Assembly: GCA_902785825.1 (NCBI GenBank)
Contig: CACZZZ010000002.1
Span: forward strand, 62,001 to 126,000
Direction of reading: 5' to 3'
From: an uncultured Bacteroidia bacterium
GTDB lineage: Bacteria > Bacteroidota > Bacteroidia > Bacteroidales > UBA932
Length of the DNA stretch: 64,000 bases
Notes under the pieces: generated by a model
Seen by the model: only the letters and a program-made list of their open reading frames with translations
Told to the model about the DNA's origin: nothing
Databases searched by the model: none
Made by a program: the position numbers and the translations under genes
Shown here: positions 1 to 8,622 of the stretch, one piece after another
How positions within the stretch are numbered: the stretch's first letter is position 1
Layout: the number at the start of each line of letters is the position of its first letter

Positions 1-818
1 TGGTTGTTCTCCGGATGGGAGTCTATGTCCATGACCATCCGCCTGATCCGGGTTTCCTCTTCTTTTCCGACAGCGCTCAGGGCTCCGAGCAAAGGAAGCG
101 TGATCTTTCCTTCCTTCAGATCGACACCGACAGGTTTCCCAAGAACATCCCCGCCAGAGTAATCAAGCAGGTCGTCCTTGATCTGGAACGCTATTCCAAG
201 ATCCACACAATACTCCCTTACGGCCTCGACAATAGCCTCTGCAGCATCCACGGAAATGGCGGCCGAGACCCCAGAAGCCTCGAAAAGCGAGGCTGTCTTA
301 CTATAGATGATGCGGTAATAGTCCTCTTCTGTCGTGTCACCGCTGGAGGCTTTCTGCAATTGGAGCATCTCCCCCTCGGCGAGGTCACTCAAAGTCTTAG
401 CGAAGATCCGGATCACCTCATGTCCATGCTCACGGGAAGCGAGGATTCTTTCCATCGCCCTTACCAGCCAGAAATCCCCGATCAGGACGGAGGCTGGCCC
501 TCCGAGCAATGACATCACGGTAGGAACGCCTCTCCGGACCGAGCTGCTGTCCGCCACGTCGTCGTGGAGAAGGGTGGCGTTATGCAGAAGTTCCGACGCG
601 GCGGCAAAACGGATGCTGTCCTCAGGTAGAGGGGACTTGCCTGAGCAGGCCCTGGCCACCAAAAGGGAAATCAAGGGGCGCATCTGCTTGCCACCATTCG
701 AGAGAATCGAGGCATTGGTCCTGTCAAGAAGGTCTATGTCGCTCTTCAGCGCGGACTGGATCAATCCTATGGTCCTGGTCCAGTCGCTGCCGAGCAAGGT
801 CTTTATCCGGTCAAGCAT
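1..818 (-). CDS. Polyprenyl synthetase (trans-isoprenyl diphosphate synthase), C-terminus beyond window edge
   Basis: Enzyme that adds isopentenyl diphosphate units to an allylic primer; in Bacteroidales such proteins typically make the menaquinone side chain. 272 residues are visible and the frame is open to the window edge, so the C-terminus is missing. The start is the ATG at 818, nine bases after the stop of the LOG-family gene, which suggests co-transcription. The substrate loop GGKQMRPL lies near residue 42, the first aspartate-rich motif HDDVADS near residue 85 and the second, KDDLLD, near residue 213. Both Asp motifs that hold magnesium are intact, so the enzyme should be active. The family is secure; chain length and end product cannot be read from the fragment. 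Confidence 0.9.
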   Translation of the reverse strand, partial: MLDRIKTLLGSDWTRTIGLIQSALKSDIDLLDRTNASILSNGGKQMRPLISLLVARACSGKSPLPEDSIRFAAASELLHNATLLHDDVADSSSVRRGVPTVMSLLGGPASVLIGDFWLVRAMERILASREHGHEVIRIFAKTLSDLAEGEMLQLQKASSGDTTEEDYYRIIYSKTASLFEASGVSAAISVDAAEAIVEAVREYCVDLGIAFQIKDDLLDYSGGDVLGKPVGVDLKEGKITLPLLGALSAVGKEEETRIRRMVMDIDSHPENN

Positions 819-827
819 ATCCCGCTG

Positions 828-1376
828 TCATTTAAGGATATCCGAAAGCTCGCCGACGGTCTCGGGAAACTTGATGAGATTCCTCGAGGGGACATCAAGC
901 ATTCCAGTCGCGACATAATGGTCAAGTAAAGCCTTCAAAGGCTCGTAGAAGCCATTGATATTCAAGGCCAATATCTTACCGCCATATAAACCGAGCTTCG
1001 CGAGGGTTAGGGTTTCTATCAACTCATCCAGAGTTCCGATCCCGCCAGGCAGGGCGATAGCGGCCTGTGTTCCCTCCCTCATCTTGACTTTACGCTCATC
1101 CATAGTCTCTGTCCAGACTGTCTCAGAGAGATCCGGGTACAGGAATCCCGCCATGAACCTTGGGATCACCCCCACATGACGGCCACCGCACCGGACCACC
1201 TCATCGGCGAGTTCACCCATTGTGCCTTTTACTGTCCCTCCAGACACAATGGTATAACCAAGCGAACAAGCCGCGCGGATAGCCTCCCTCGCGGCTTGAT
1301 TGTAAATCGGATCTATTTCTTTACTGGCCGAGCAGAAAAAAACTATCCTGCGCTCATTAGCCATCTCACTATCCAT
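828..1376 (-). CDS. LOG family protein (TIGR00730 type Rossmann-fold nucleotide hydrolase)
   Basis: A 182-residue single-domain protein of the lysine-decarboxylase-like/LOG family. Characterised members release free base from nucleoside 5-prime-monophosphates (cytokinin riboside monophosphate phosphoribohydrolase activity); the role in Bacteroidales is not established. The family signature PGGIGTLDE lies near residue 111, preceded by an SGGTVKGTMG glycine-rich nucleotide loop near residue 45. Its ATG overlaps the TAA stop of the upstream barrel gene by one base, and the polyprenyl synthase starts nine bases downstream, so the three genes look translationally coupled in one transcript, probably from the trxA promoter. 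Length matches the family. Confidence 0.85.
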   Translation of the reverse strand: MDSEMANERRIVFFCSASKEIDPIYNQAAREAIRAACSLGYTIVSGGTVKGTMGELADEVVRCGGRHVGVIPRFMAGFLYPDLSETVWTETMDERKVKMREGTQAAIALPGGIGTLDELIETLTLAKLGLYGGKILALNINGFYEPLKALLDHYVATGMLDVPSRNLIKFPETVGELSDILK

Positions 1377-2011
1377 TAGAAGAAGAAGGCGGCAGAGATA
1401 GCGAAACCGTTGAAATTGTTACCGTCCAAGATTCCACCGATAGTCGATCCGGTCTTGGCGACATCGCTCTGGTAAACGGATCCGAAATTCCAGAAATACT
1501 TGGCGGACAACTGGATATGGCTGATGTCAAGGCCAGCGCCAAGGCTCAATCCATATTCCATCTTCTGCAATTCCTTGCTCAATGACTTAGCCTCGCCCTT
1601 TCCGTTGGATGAGATCTGGTAGCCGATGAAAGGCTCGACGAAACCGTAGGGACGGAAGGCCACAAGGTCGGGTCCCCACTGGATCTGGACAGGAACCTCG
1701 ACAAAGCCGACCTTTGTCTGGAAACCCTCGGCAATCTGGTTGCCTGTAGAATCTCCCCACTTGTCCAATGACAGTCCCTTGACCTGGTAAAGGATCTCCG
1801 GTTGGATAGCGAAACCGCCTCCGAGAGGAGCCTCAAGAGCGACACCTGCATGGAACAAGGAGATACTCTTGGTGTCCACATTCTTGATCTTAGATGAAGA
1901 AGAGGTCACACCAGCGGTTATTCCAAACCTGGTATTGTCAAAATGCTGCGCGCTCATGTTCACGCCAAAAGCGAGGGCAGCGACAGCTAATGCTATACCT
2001 AATCTTTTCAT
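1376..2011 (-). CDS. Outer-membrane beta-barrel protein (porin-family, small)
   Basis: A 211-residue secreted protein. It begins with a signal peptide (MKRLGIALAVAALAFGVN followed by a cut after MSAQ) and then shows alternating hydrophobic residues typical of an eight-strand barrel, ending in an aromatic C-terminal strand (AISAAFFF), the usual recognition signal for outer-membrane insertion. It resembles the OMP_b-brl_2 class found throughout Bacteroidota. An in-frame TTG at 2020 would add three residues, but the ATG at 2011 starts directly on the signal peptide. The gene begins 18 bases after the trxA stop and overlaps the LOG gene by one base. No specific ligand or function can be assigned. 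Confidence 0.75.
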   Translation of the reverse strand: MKRLGIALAVAALAFGVNMSAQHFDNTRFGITAGVTSSSSKIKNVDTKSISLFHAGVALEAPLGGGFAIQPEILYQVKGLSLDKWGDSTGNQIAEGFQTKVGFVEVPVQIQWGPDLVAFRPYGFVEPFIGYQISSNGKGEAKSLSKELQKMEYGLSLGAGLDISHIQLSAKYFWNFGSVYQSDVAKTGSTIGGILDGNNFNGFAISAAFFF

Positions 2012-2029
2012 TTCCAACAATTTTAAAGA

Positions 2030-2344
2030 TTATAAAAGAGCGTCGAGCTTTGCGGTGATCTCAGCCTTGGGGACATTGCCCACGAGTTTATCGACGGCTT
2101 GACCATCCTTGAAGAAAATAAGGGTAGGAATATTCCTGATCCCGTACTGGACGGCGATGTCCTCGCAGTCGTCCACATTGCATTTGACCACGGTCAACTT
2201 GCCTTCGTACTCTCCGGCTACAGTCTCGACTGTCGGGCCGAGCATCCTGCAGGGGCCGCACCAAGTCGCCCAGAAGTCAACCAAAACAAGTTTATTGGCG
2301 GATATAATTCCCGCGAAATTTTCGTTTGTAGCTGTAATTTCCAT
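2030..2344 (-). CDS. trxA: Thioredoxin
   Basis: A 104-residue cytoplasmic thioredoxin with the classical redox motif WCGPC (near residue 30) in the context FWATWCGPCRM, and the cis-proline segment RNIPTL near residue 75. It reduces disulfides in proteins such as ribonucleotide reductase, recycled by thioredoxin reductase. There is no signal peptide, so it is the cytosolic type rather than a TlpA/ResA-like periplasmic protein. It is the first gene of a likely trxA / barrel protein / LOG / polyprenyl synthase transcript, with a well-matched promoter just upstream at 2369-2400. Confidence 0.95.
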   Translation of the reverse strand: MEITATNENFAGIISANKLVLVDFWATWCGPCRMLGPTVETVAGEYEGKLTVVKCNVDDCEDIAVQYGIRNIPTLIFFKDGQAVDKLVGNVPKAEITAKLDALL

Positions 2345-2368
2345 TTTGCCTTGTATTTATGACAGACA

Positions 2369-2400
2369 CAAATATAACAAATTCCTCTTTTCTTCGCAAA
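2369..2400 (-). promoter_or_regulatory. Promoter of trxA
   Basis: On the minus strand a TATATTTG box (2369-2376) follows a TTTG (2397-2400) after a 20-base spacer, an exact match to the Bacteroidota housekeeping promoter (TTTG, 19-21 bases, TAnnTTTG). The box ends 24 bases before the trxA ATG. It lies just past the stop of the efflux operon, so trxA heads its own transcription unit. Confidence 0.75.
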
Positions 2401-2403
2401 ACT

Positions 2404-2700
2404 CTACACCATCTTGTCCACGGTCCACTCGAACGCCCTGAGACCGAGATCCGGATAGGCCTTGTCCTTGGCGGTCAATGCCTCCATCAGCTCAAGAGCC
2501 TTGTCATCGTCCTGGACAATGGTCAGGATAGCGTAGTTCTGGGTAGGCCAAGCATGGTTGCCGTAGTGCGGCTCACCTTTGTCATCACCACGGCCCTGGA
2601 TGTCAATCCATTGGGTGAAACCCCTCTGGCCATACTCGTCAAGCAATTCGACGATCTCATCGCCGTAGGCCTGGTTATATGCTATGAATATCGCTTTCAT
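2404..2700 (-). CDS. Small P-II-like protein at the end of an RND efflux operon
   Basis: A 98-residue cytoplasmic protein. Its size, the N-terminal beta strand MKAIFIAYN followed by an amphipathic helix, and the position behind an RND pump fit the small P-II/ferredoxin-like-fold proteins often found there in Bacteroidales. It has no membrane segment and no signal peptide. The gene starts 15 bases after the stop of the RND pump and is the last gene before the trxA promoter. A role in sensing or tuning the pump is an inference from position only; the fold assignment comes from recall of the family and is moderately sure. Confidence 0.55.
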   Translation of the reverse strand: MKAIFIAYNQAYGDEIVELLDEYGQRGFTQWIDIQGRGDDKGEPHYGNHAWPTQNYAILTIVQDDDKALELMEALTAKDKAYPDLGLRAFEWTVDKMV

Positions 2701-2715
2701 CTCTTTGAATATTAA

Positions 2716-5700
2716 TTATTTCGCGGACTGCAGTTTCTCCTGCTGTTTGCGGGCCTTCCGCTTCTCTTGGCGGGCGGCGAAAACGCAGTACACGGCCGGG
2801 ATCAGCACAAGGGTAATCAGGGTCGAGAATGACAATCCCCAGCACACGGTCATACCAAGGCCTCGCCACATCTCGGAACCTTCACCACGTCCCAAGGCCA
2901 TAGGCAGCATACCAAGCACAGTAGTGAGGGTCGTCATGAGGATAGGTCTCAGACGGCTCCTGGCCGCGGTAACGGAAGCGTCAATGACATTCATTCCACG
3001 CTCACGCATCAGGATCGTGTAGTCTATCAACACGATACCGTTCTTAACGACAATACCAAGCAAGATGATGATTCCGATCATCGCCATGACTCCGAGCGCG
3101 GTTCCTGTGAATCTCAGTCCCATGATCACTCCGATGAAGGCGAAAGGAACAGAGAACATGATCACGAGCGGGCTCATGAACGACTCGAACTGGGACGCCA
3201 TCACCATGTAAACGAGGATTATAATCAATATCATCAGGACTATGAGGTCCCTGAACATGGTCTGCTGATCCTCGAAATCACCCGTGATCTCAGTAGAGAT
3301 GTTATTCGGGATATCCGTCTCGGAGAGAATCCGGTTCGTGGCTTCCACTCCGTCGCTGAGGGCATGCCCGCGGGCGACGATTCCGGTGATGGAGATGTAT
3401 CTCTCACGGTTCTTTCTCTCGATTGTCGGAGGCACTTTCGACTCCACGACAGTTCCAAGATCCTTGATCCTGACAGCACCGCCCATAGGCGTGTAAATCA
3501 ATATGTTCTCAATGTCCTCGACACTTGTGCGGAATCGCTTGTCGTAGATAACCCTGATATTGTACTCGTCTCCATCCTCACGGTAGAAGGAATTAACCGA
3601 ACCACTCATCGCGGCGCTGAAAGCGGCAGCGGCGGTTGTTGAGTTAAGCCCGTTCAGAGCGAGTTTCTCACGATCGAAATCAACCTGATACTCAGGAGTG
3701 TAATCATCACGGCTCAGGACAACCTGAGTGAACGCGGGATCGGCAAGCATCTTGGACTGGACCTCCTTGGCGATCCTGTCGGTCTCGTCGAAATCGTAGC
3801 CATAAATCTCAAGACGGAGAGAGGCAGCGCCTCCAACTCCACCCATACCCTCAGTGACTGTCGCTTTCTTGACCTCAGGATATTCCCTTAGATCCCTGCG
3901 GATAATGTCGGCGATCTCTGAGGACGAGCGTTTGCGGTTCTCCATGGAGCCCACATTGACGTTCATCGAGATAATGTACGAACCGTTGTTCTGCATGCTT
4001 CCGATGACATTGTCGGAGCTGGCCTGTCCGTAACGGTACTGAAGTACTTCAATCTCAGGTATTTCCTCCTCAAAACGATCTGCGATCCGCTTGGCAAAGG
4101 CTCCAGTCACGCTCTGCTCGGTACCGACCGGCAACTCGATGGAGACCGAGAGTCGTCCACCATCCATTGTGGGGAAGAACTCGGTCTTGAGACCAGGAGC
4201 CAGCAAGACGAGAACGCCCACGAAAATGGCGAAGGCTCCGAGGATGACGGTCTTGCGGTGGGTAACCGCCCACGCGATAATCTTTGAATACCAAGTGGAG
4301 AGTTTGTCAAGTCCGTTCTCGATAGGATCGAAGATCATCCTGTGAAGCTTTCCATTCTTGGGTCCGGCCTTCAGCATCCTTGAGCAGAGCATAGGCACAA
4401 GGGTAAGGGCAGCGGTCGTGGAAATGATCATAATGATCGACACGATCCAACCCAACTGCTTGAACATGATTCCGGCCATACCGGAGACCATGGTCAGAGG
4501 CAGGAAAACGCAGAGCATCGTCAGGGTGGAGGCTATGACGGAGATACCGACCTCGGAAGTGGCGTGGACGGCGGCTTCCTTTGGCTTCTCCCCTCTCTCC
4601 AAATGGGTCGAGATATTCTCCAACACCACGATAGCGTCATCCACAACCATTCCGATGGCAATAGACAGAGCCGACATCGAAATGATATTCAACGTGTTCC
4701 CAGTGGCGAACAGATAGACCAGCGAGCCCAGCAGCGCGATAGGGATAGAAAGGACGATGATGAACGTGGCCCTCCATCTTCCTAAGAAGATGAAAACCAC
4801 GAGCATGACGACGAGGAGAGTGATTATGATAGTCTCCTTGAGGGAATTGATCGTGTTGAGAATCTCAGAAGAGTTATCGACGACCTCCGTGATCTTGATG
4901 TCAGAAGGAAGTGTCGGGGCAATCTCGGCGATTCTCTGCTTAGCCGCTTTCACGACGTTGACAGTGTTGGCGCCGGACTGCTTCTGGATAGCGATCATGG
5001 CGGACTGTCTGCCATTGGTGTATGACTCCTGGGATTTCTCCTCAAGGCCGTCCTCAACCGTGGCGACATCCTTCAGATAGACCACCTGGCCGTTTCTGGT
5101 GCTCACAACTATGTTAAGAAGCTCGGATGGATCCTTGAATTCCTTCTGCACACGCAGGGAGAAAGACTCGGATCCGATGTCAATGCTTCCGGAAGGCACG
5201 TTGCGGTTCTCGGCGGCGATGACTTGGGATATTCCCGCCACGCTCAGGCCGTAGGCCGCGAGCTTGTTGGGATCGCAATACACATGGATCTCCCTGGCAG
5301 GAGCTCCGGCGACTGAGACTGTTCCCACTCCCGTGACGCGTCCCAGAGGGGTCACCACCCTGTCGTCCAAGATCCTGTCAAGCCCGTTCATGCTCTTGTC
5401 GGCGGTAGCGGACAAGATCAGGACAGGCATATCATCCATTCCGAACTTGAAAAGCACCGGTACCGAAGCCCCGTCCGGGAGGGATGAGTTGACCAGGTCC
5501 AGCTTGTCCCTGATGTCATTACTCGCCTCATCTATATCCGTTCCGTACTTGAATTCCAGCATCACGATCGACACGTTCTCACGGGAACGGGAAGTCAGGT
5601 TTTTAAGGTTCGCCACACTGTTGAGAGTGTTCTCAAGCAGCTTCGTAAGGTTATTCTCCACATCAGAGGCACTGGCGCCCGGATAAGACGACATCACCAA

Positions 5701-5835
5701 CACCACGTTGGCGTCGAAATCCGGGAAAAGAGCCACTGAAGTCTTTGTCAGTGAATATATTCCGAATATCGCGAAAGCCAGAAAAATAAGGGCTGTCGTG
5801 ACCGGTTTGCTCACTGCTGATCTAATGACACTCAT
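2716..5835 (-). CDS. RND-family efflux transporter, inner-membrane pump subunit (AcrB/HAE-like)
   Basis: A 1039-residue proton-driven pump that exports hydrophobic compounds through a TolC channel. The topology is classical: one N-terminal helix, a large periplasmic loop, six helices, then a repeat of this plan. The proton-relay aspartates are present in MVVDDAIVV (about residue 400) and the lysine of the relay in VVKNGIVLID (about residue 940). The N-terminal sequence with FPDFDANVV matches the hydrophobe/amphiphile exporter branch rather than heavy-metal pumps. It sits 12 bases after the adaptor gene in the order TolC-like, adaptor, pump, P-II-like, which is a complete tripartite system. 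Substrate cannot be inferred. Confidence 0.95.
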   Translation of the reverse strand: MSVIRSAVSKPVTTALIFLAFAIFGIYSLTKTSVALFPDFDANVVLVMSSYPGASASDVENNLTKLLENTLNSVANLKNLTSRSRENVSIVMLEFKYGTDIDEASNDIRDKLDLVNSSLPDGASVPVLFKFGMDDMPVLILSATADKSMNGLDRILDDRVVTPLGRVTGVGTVSVAGAPAREIHVYCDPNKLAAYGLSVAGISQVIAAENRNVPSGSIDIGSESFSLRVQKEFKDPSELLNIVVSTRNGQVVYLKDVATVEDGLEEKSQESYTNGRQSAMIAIQKQSGANTVNVVKAAKQRIAEIAPTLPSDIKITEVVDNSSEILNTINSLKETIIITLLVVMLVVFIFLGRWRATFIIVLSIPIALLGSLVYLFATGNTLNIISMSALSIAIGMVVDDAIVVLENISTHLERGEKPKEAAVHATSEVGISVIASTLTMLCVFLPLTMVSGMAGIMFKQLGWIVSIIMIISTTAALTLVPMLCSRMLKAGPKNGKLHRMIFDPIENGLDKLSTWYSKIIAWAVTHRKTVILGAFAIFVGVLVLLAPGLKTEFFPTMDGGRLSVSIELPVGTEQSVTGAFAKRIADRFEEEIPEIEVLQYRYGQASSDNVIGSMQNNGSYIISMNVNVGSMENRKRSSSEIADIIRRDLREYPEVKKATVTEGMGGVGGAASLRLEIYGYDFDETDRIAKEVQSKMLADPAFTQVVLSRDDYTPEYQVDFDREKLALNGLNSTTAAAAFSAAMSGSVNSFYREDGDEYNIRVIYDKRFRTSVEDIENILIYTPMGGAVRIKDLGTVVESKVPPTIERKNRERYISITGIVARGHALSDGVEATNRILSETDIPNNISTEITGDFEDQQTMFRDLIVLMILIIILVYMVMASQFESFMSPLVIMFSVPFAFIGVIMGLRFTGTALGVMAMIGIIILLGIVVKNGIVLIDYTILMRERGMNVIDASVTAARSRLRPILMTTLTTVLGMLPMALGRGEGSEMWRGLGMTVCWGLSFSTLITLVLIPAVYCVFAARQEKRKARKQQEKLQSAK

Positions 5836-5847
5836 AGCCCTCGCGGA

Positions 5848-6879
5848 TTAATTGTTGGAAACCTCCACTTTAGCTCCGTCTTTAAGGCTGGTGCTGCCCT
5901 TGACTGTCACCACATCTCCTTCTGACAGGCCTTCAAGTATCTCATATTTGCCGTCAACGTGACGTCCAAGCTTGACGATAAAGCTCTCAACTGTGTTATC
6001 CGGCTGGAGGACATAGACACACCTCTGACCGGTACCCTGCATCTTGACGACGGACTCCTCAGGAACGACGATGCTGTTATTGACACCGAACTCAACCTTC
6101 ACCCTCGCGAACATCCCCGGACGAAGGACTCTGTCTGAATTCTGGACCAGAATCTCAGTGATGAAAGTGTGTGTGGCGGCATCCATGGTGGGGTAGATCT
6201 TGTTGATCTTGCCACTGAAAGTCTGGCCAGGAAGCGCGTCCACGGTAATCTCGACCTGGTTCCCGATCTTGACTTTCGTATAGTCAGCCTCAGAGACTCC
6301 GACCTTAAGTTTAACAGGCGTGATCTGCTGGACGACGAAGATCGGCTGTCCGGCGTAGAGGTCGCCTCGGTCGTAGTTGCGGGCTGTGATGACACCGCTG
6401 ATCGGTGAGCGGAGGTAGGTGTTCTCCGCGAGATTGTTATAGGAGCGGCGGCTCACGTTGTAAGCCATCTCGACAGCGTCATAATCCGACTTGGAGACTC
6501 CGCCTTCCTCGTAAAGGCTCCTTAGGCGAGCCAACTCAGTGGAATCATTGACAAGTTTCAGACGAGTCTGATCAAGCTGGGCGGCATCCATGGTGGCGAG
6601 GATCTGTCCCTTACCGACAAAAGAACCCACATCGACCCTGATCGACTGGATACGTCCAGGGGTCTGCGGTGCGATATTATTAATCGCATAGGCCTCAACT
6701 GTTGACGAATACACTTCAGTCTGAGGAACTTCCATAGTTACAGCCTCAGCGGTGGAGACTAGTGTGGCCCTGTTTTCTTCCACGACCGCGGGAGTGGTCT
6801 CCGCCGTTTTCTTGCCACCACAAGCGACCAGACCGGCGGCCGCGGCTAGCATAACCAATGTCTTGAATGATTTATTCAT
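5848..6879 (-). CDS. Efflux RND transporter periplasmic adaptor subunit (HlyD/MFP family lipoprotein)
   Basis: A 343-residue membrane-fusion protein linking the RND pump to its outer-membrane channel. It has a lipoprotein signal with lipobox LVAC at residues 17-20, followed by a lipoyl-like barrel half (IRVDVGSFVGKGQILATMD), a short coiled-coil hairpin, the second lipoyl half (SPISGVITARN) and beta-barrel and membrane-proximal domains. The short hairpin is usual for Bacteroidota adaptors. The spacing to the pump gene is 12 bases. The 53-base gap to the TolC-like gene holds a copy of the window's palindromic repeat (6908-6934). Confidence 0.92.
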   Translation of the reverse strand: MNKSFKTLVMLAAAAGLVACGGKKTAETTPAVVEENRATLVSTAEAVTMEVPQTEVYSSTVEAYAINNIAPQTPGRIQSIRVDVGSFVGKGQILATMDAAQLDQTRLKLVNDSTELARLRSLYEEGGVSKSDYDAVEMAYNVSRRSYNNLAENTYLRSPISGVITARNYDRGDLYAGQPIFVVQQITPVKLKVGVSEADYTKVKIGNQVEITVDALPGQTFSGKINKIYPTMDAATHTFITEILVQNSDRVLRPGMFARVKVEFGVNNSIVVPEESVVKMQGTGQRCVYVLQPDNTVESFIVKLGRHVDGKYEILEGLSEGDVVTVKGSTSLKDGAKVEVSNN

Positions 6880-6907
6880 ATCTTTTCTATATTTCTTATT
6901 GCATTAC

Positions 6908-6934
6908 TGTCATTCTGAGCGAAGCGAAGAATCT
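6908..6934 (+). repeat. Short palindromic repeat, copy A1, abutting the stop codon of the TolC-like gene
   Basis: A 27-base element with core GAGCGAAGCGA flanked by complementary arms ATTCT and AGAAT. The same 27 bases recur exactly at 32418-32444. On the minus strand the element begins with the AG of the TAG stop codon of the TolC-like gene, so the repeat meets the reading frame at its last codon. It lies between two genes of one operon, so it will be present in the mRNA as a small hairpin. Confidence 0.8.
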
Positions 6935-8465
6935 ACATATTCTCCAAATCAACCTCCCCACTCTCATCGATAAAGTCCCCTCCAATCGTCTTCTCCAGGT
7001 TGGACTTCGCAACGATGAAGTTATAGACGGCCTGGCTCTGCTGCAGGCTCGCCTGAGTCAGGGTCAGCTGAGCGTCATTCATCTCAGTGATGGTTCCCTT
7101 ACCGATCTTGTAGGACTTCGCGGCGATGTCGTAAGCCTTCCTGGCCAGCTGAACCGCCTCGGCAGCGGCATTGTAGCTGTTCATGCTTGTCTCCATCGTG
7201 TTGAGATACTGACGGATGGCGATCTTCAGCTGCCGCTCGGTCTCAATCCTCTGAAGATCCAGCTCAACGGCCTGAACCTTGGCCTGCTTCACGTCATAGT
7301 GACGCTTGAAGCCGGTGAAAATCGGGATGTTAAGGCTTAGACCAACGTATGAATACGGAGACCACTTGTACTCGCTGAACTTGAAGTCGTTGGTCATGGC
7401 GATCATGCTGTAGGAGAAAGCCGCCGAGAGGGTCGGAAGATAAGCCGCCTTGTACATCTTGATCGTGGAGGCGAGCTGGTCGGCCTGCATCTCAAGCTGG
7501 CGGAGGGTCGTGTTGTAGTCCAGGGAAGGATCGTCGTTCTCGTGGATGTCCCGGAACATCTGGGTTGAGAAATCCTCGAGAGATCCGGCCACATCGATAT
7601 TCCTGGAAAGATCCACTCCCATCACGGCTTTAAGCTGCCATAAGGCAAGCATCACAGAACTTTCGGCGTTATATACATTGGGGATCGCCCCTGCCACAAC
7701 TGATTTTGCCCTCGTGTATTCAAGTTCCGAGGCTTTTTCAGCATTGTAACGCCTTTCTGTCTGCACGAAGTTCTCGACAGCGTTCTCGTAAACGTCCTTA
7801 TAAACATTGAACGCCTCCTTTGCGAGAAGGACGGCGTAATAGGCCTGCTTGACCTGGGTGACCATGTCCAGCCTTGAGGAGCGGGCTTTCTCGACGGCGA
7901 GGTCAACCGCCTGGCCGGAGATTCTGAGGCTCTCCCAGAGCTGAGCGTTGATAAGGGGCATCTGCGCTGAGAATCCATAGTTGTAGGTATTCCAACGACC
8001 GACGGCGAATCCGCTGTTGGAGCTGGAGCTCTCGCCTTCTTCCGGGACAATGATCGGCATTCCCTGCATGACGGACAACTCGTTGATCCTGACGAAGTAA
8101 GGGGCCAGAGAGCTAAGCATGCCGAAGCCTCCGCCGCCTTCCTCTCCGTCTTTTCCGCCACTATCGGAGTCCATGTACATTATCTGTTTCTTGATGGTCC
8201 TCTGGTAGGATCCGGAACCGGAAACCTGAGGGAAGAGGGATGAATATGTCCCCTTCTTGGCGTACTCGCTTCTCTCGATCTCCTTGTCTGCCACTTTGAC
8301 AGCCACGTTTTCGCTGAGAGCGATCTTAAGGGCGTCATCAAGCGTTATCACAACCTTTGATGTGTCCGCCTGCGGATGCGGAGCCTCGCCCGTCTTGTAC
8401 TGCCCTGACGCCATGGTGAAAACTCCCATCAGCATGGCCGAGACAATCAGTCTTTTTGTAATCAT
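6933..8465 (-). CDS. TolC family outer-membrane efflux protein
   Basis: A 510-residue outer-membrane channel of the tripartite efflux system. It starts with a signal peptide (MITKRLIVSAMLMGVFTMASG) and continues with two long heptad-rich helical segments typical of OEP repeats; the periodic LARKAYDIAAKSYKIGKGT and LTQASLQQSQAVYNF segments near residues 445-490 are characteristic. An inserted Gly/Glu-rich stretch near residues 105-115 is unusual but low in complexity. It is the first gene of the efflux operon, 53 bases ahead of the adaptor. I found no convincing promoter upstream: the nearest box-like sequence has one base too many. Confidence 0.9.
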   Translation of the reverse strand: MITKRLIVSAMLMGVFTMASGQYKTGEAPHPQADTSKVVITLDDALKIALSENVAVKVADKEIERSEYAKKGTYSSLFPQVSGSGSYQRTIKKQIMYMDSDSGGKDGEEGGGGFGMLSSLAPYFVRINELSVMQGMPIIVPEEGESSSSNSGFAVGRWNTYNYGFSAQMPLINAQLWESLRISGQAVDLAVEKARSSRLDMVTQVKQAYYAVLLAKEAFNVYKDVYENAVENFVQTERRYNAEKASELEYTRAKSVVAGAIPNVYNAESSVMLALWQLKAVMGVDLSRNIDVAGSLEDFSTQMFRDIHENDDPSLDYNTTLRQLEMQADQLASTIKMYKAAYLPTLSAAFSYSMIAMTNDFKFSEYKWSPYSYVGLSLNIPIFTGFKRHYDVKQAKVQAVELDLQRIETERQLKIAIRQYLNTMETSMNSYNAAAEAVQLARKAYDIAAKSYKIGKGTITEMNDAQLTLTQASLQQSQAVYNFIVAKSNLEKTIGGDFIDESGEVDLENM

Positions 8466-8533
8466 ATTAAAATTTTAATTCGATTCTATAAACAAAACCG
8501 AAAACACACTACAAATGTTATACTAAAACAAAC

Positions 8534-8566
8534 CGGAAAACATTGAAAATTCTTCAATATTTTCCG
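8534..8566 (-). terminator. Candidate terminator hairpin after the pgk-lgt-HAD transcript
   Basis: Arms CGGAAAACATTGAA (8534-8547) and TTCAATATTTTCCG (8553-8566) pair with a single mismatch around a five-base loop. Reading on the minus strand the stem is followed by GGTTTGTTTT, giving a modest T-rich tail. It lies 57 bases past the stop of the HAD gene and upstream of the TolC-like gene, so it could separate the two units. The rest of the 8466-8622 gap is AT-rich without another clear signal. Confidence 0.45.
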
Positions 8567-8622
8567 ATTTATCGTTTTAGTGATCCCCGGTCTGGGTGAG
8601 GATGGCGTCTGGGTGCGGCAAA

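Noticed and set aside
15..918. Two plus-strand open frames at the left edge
   Set aside because: The minus strand here encodes a polyprenyl synthase with both Asp-rich motifs, open to the window edge.
8511..8520. TAACATTTG as promoter of the TolC-like gene
   Set aside because: There are three bases instead of two between TA and TTTG, and no TTTG lies at the right distance upstream.
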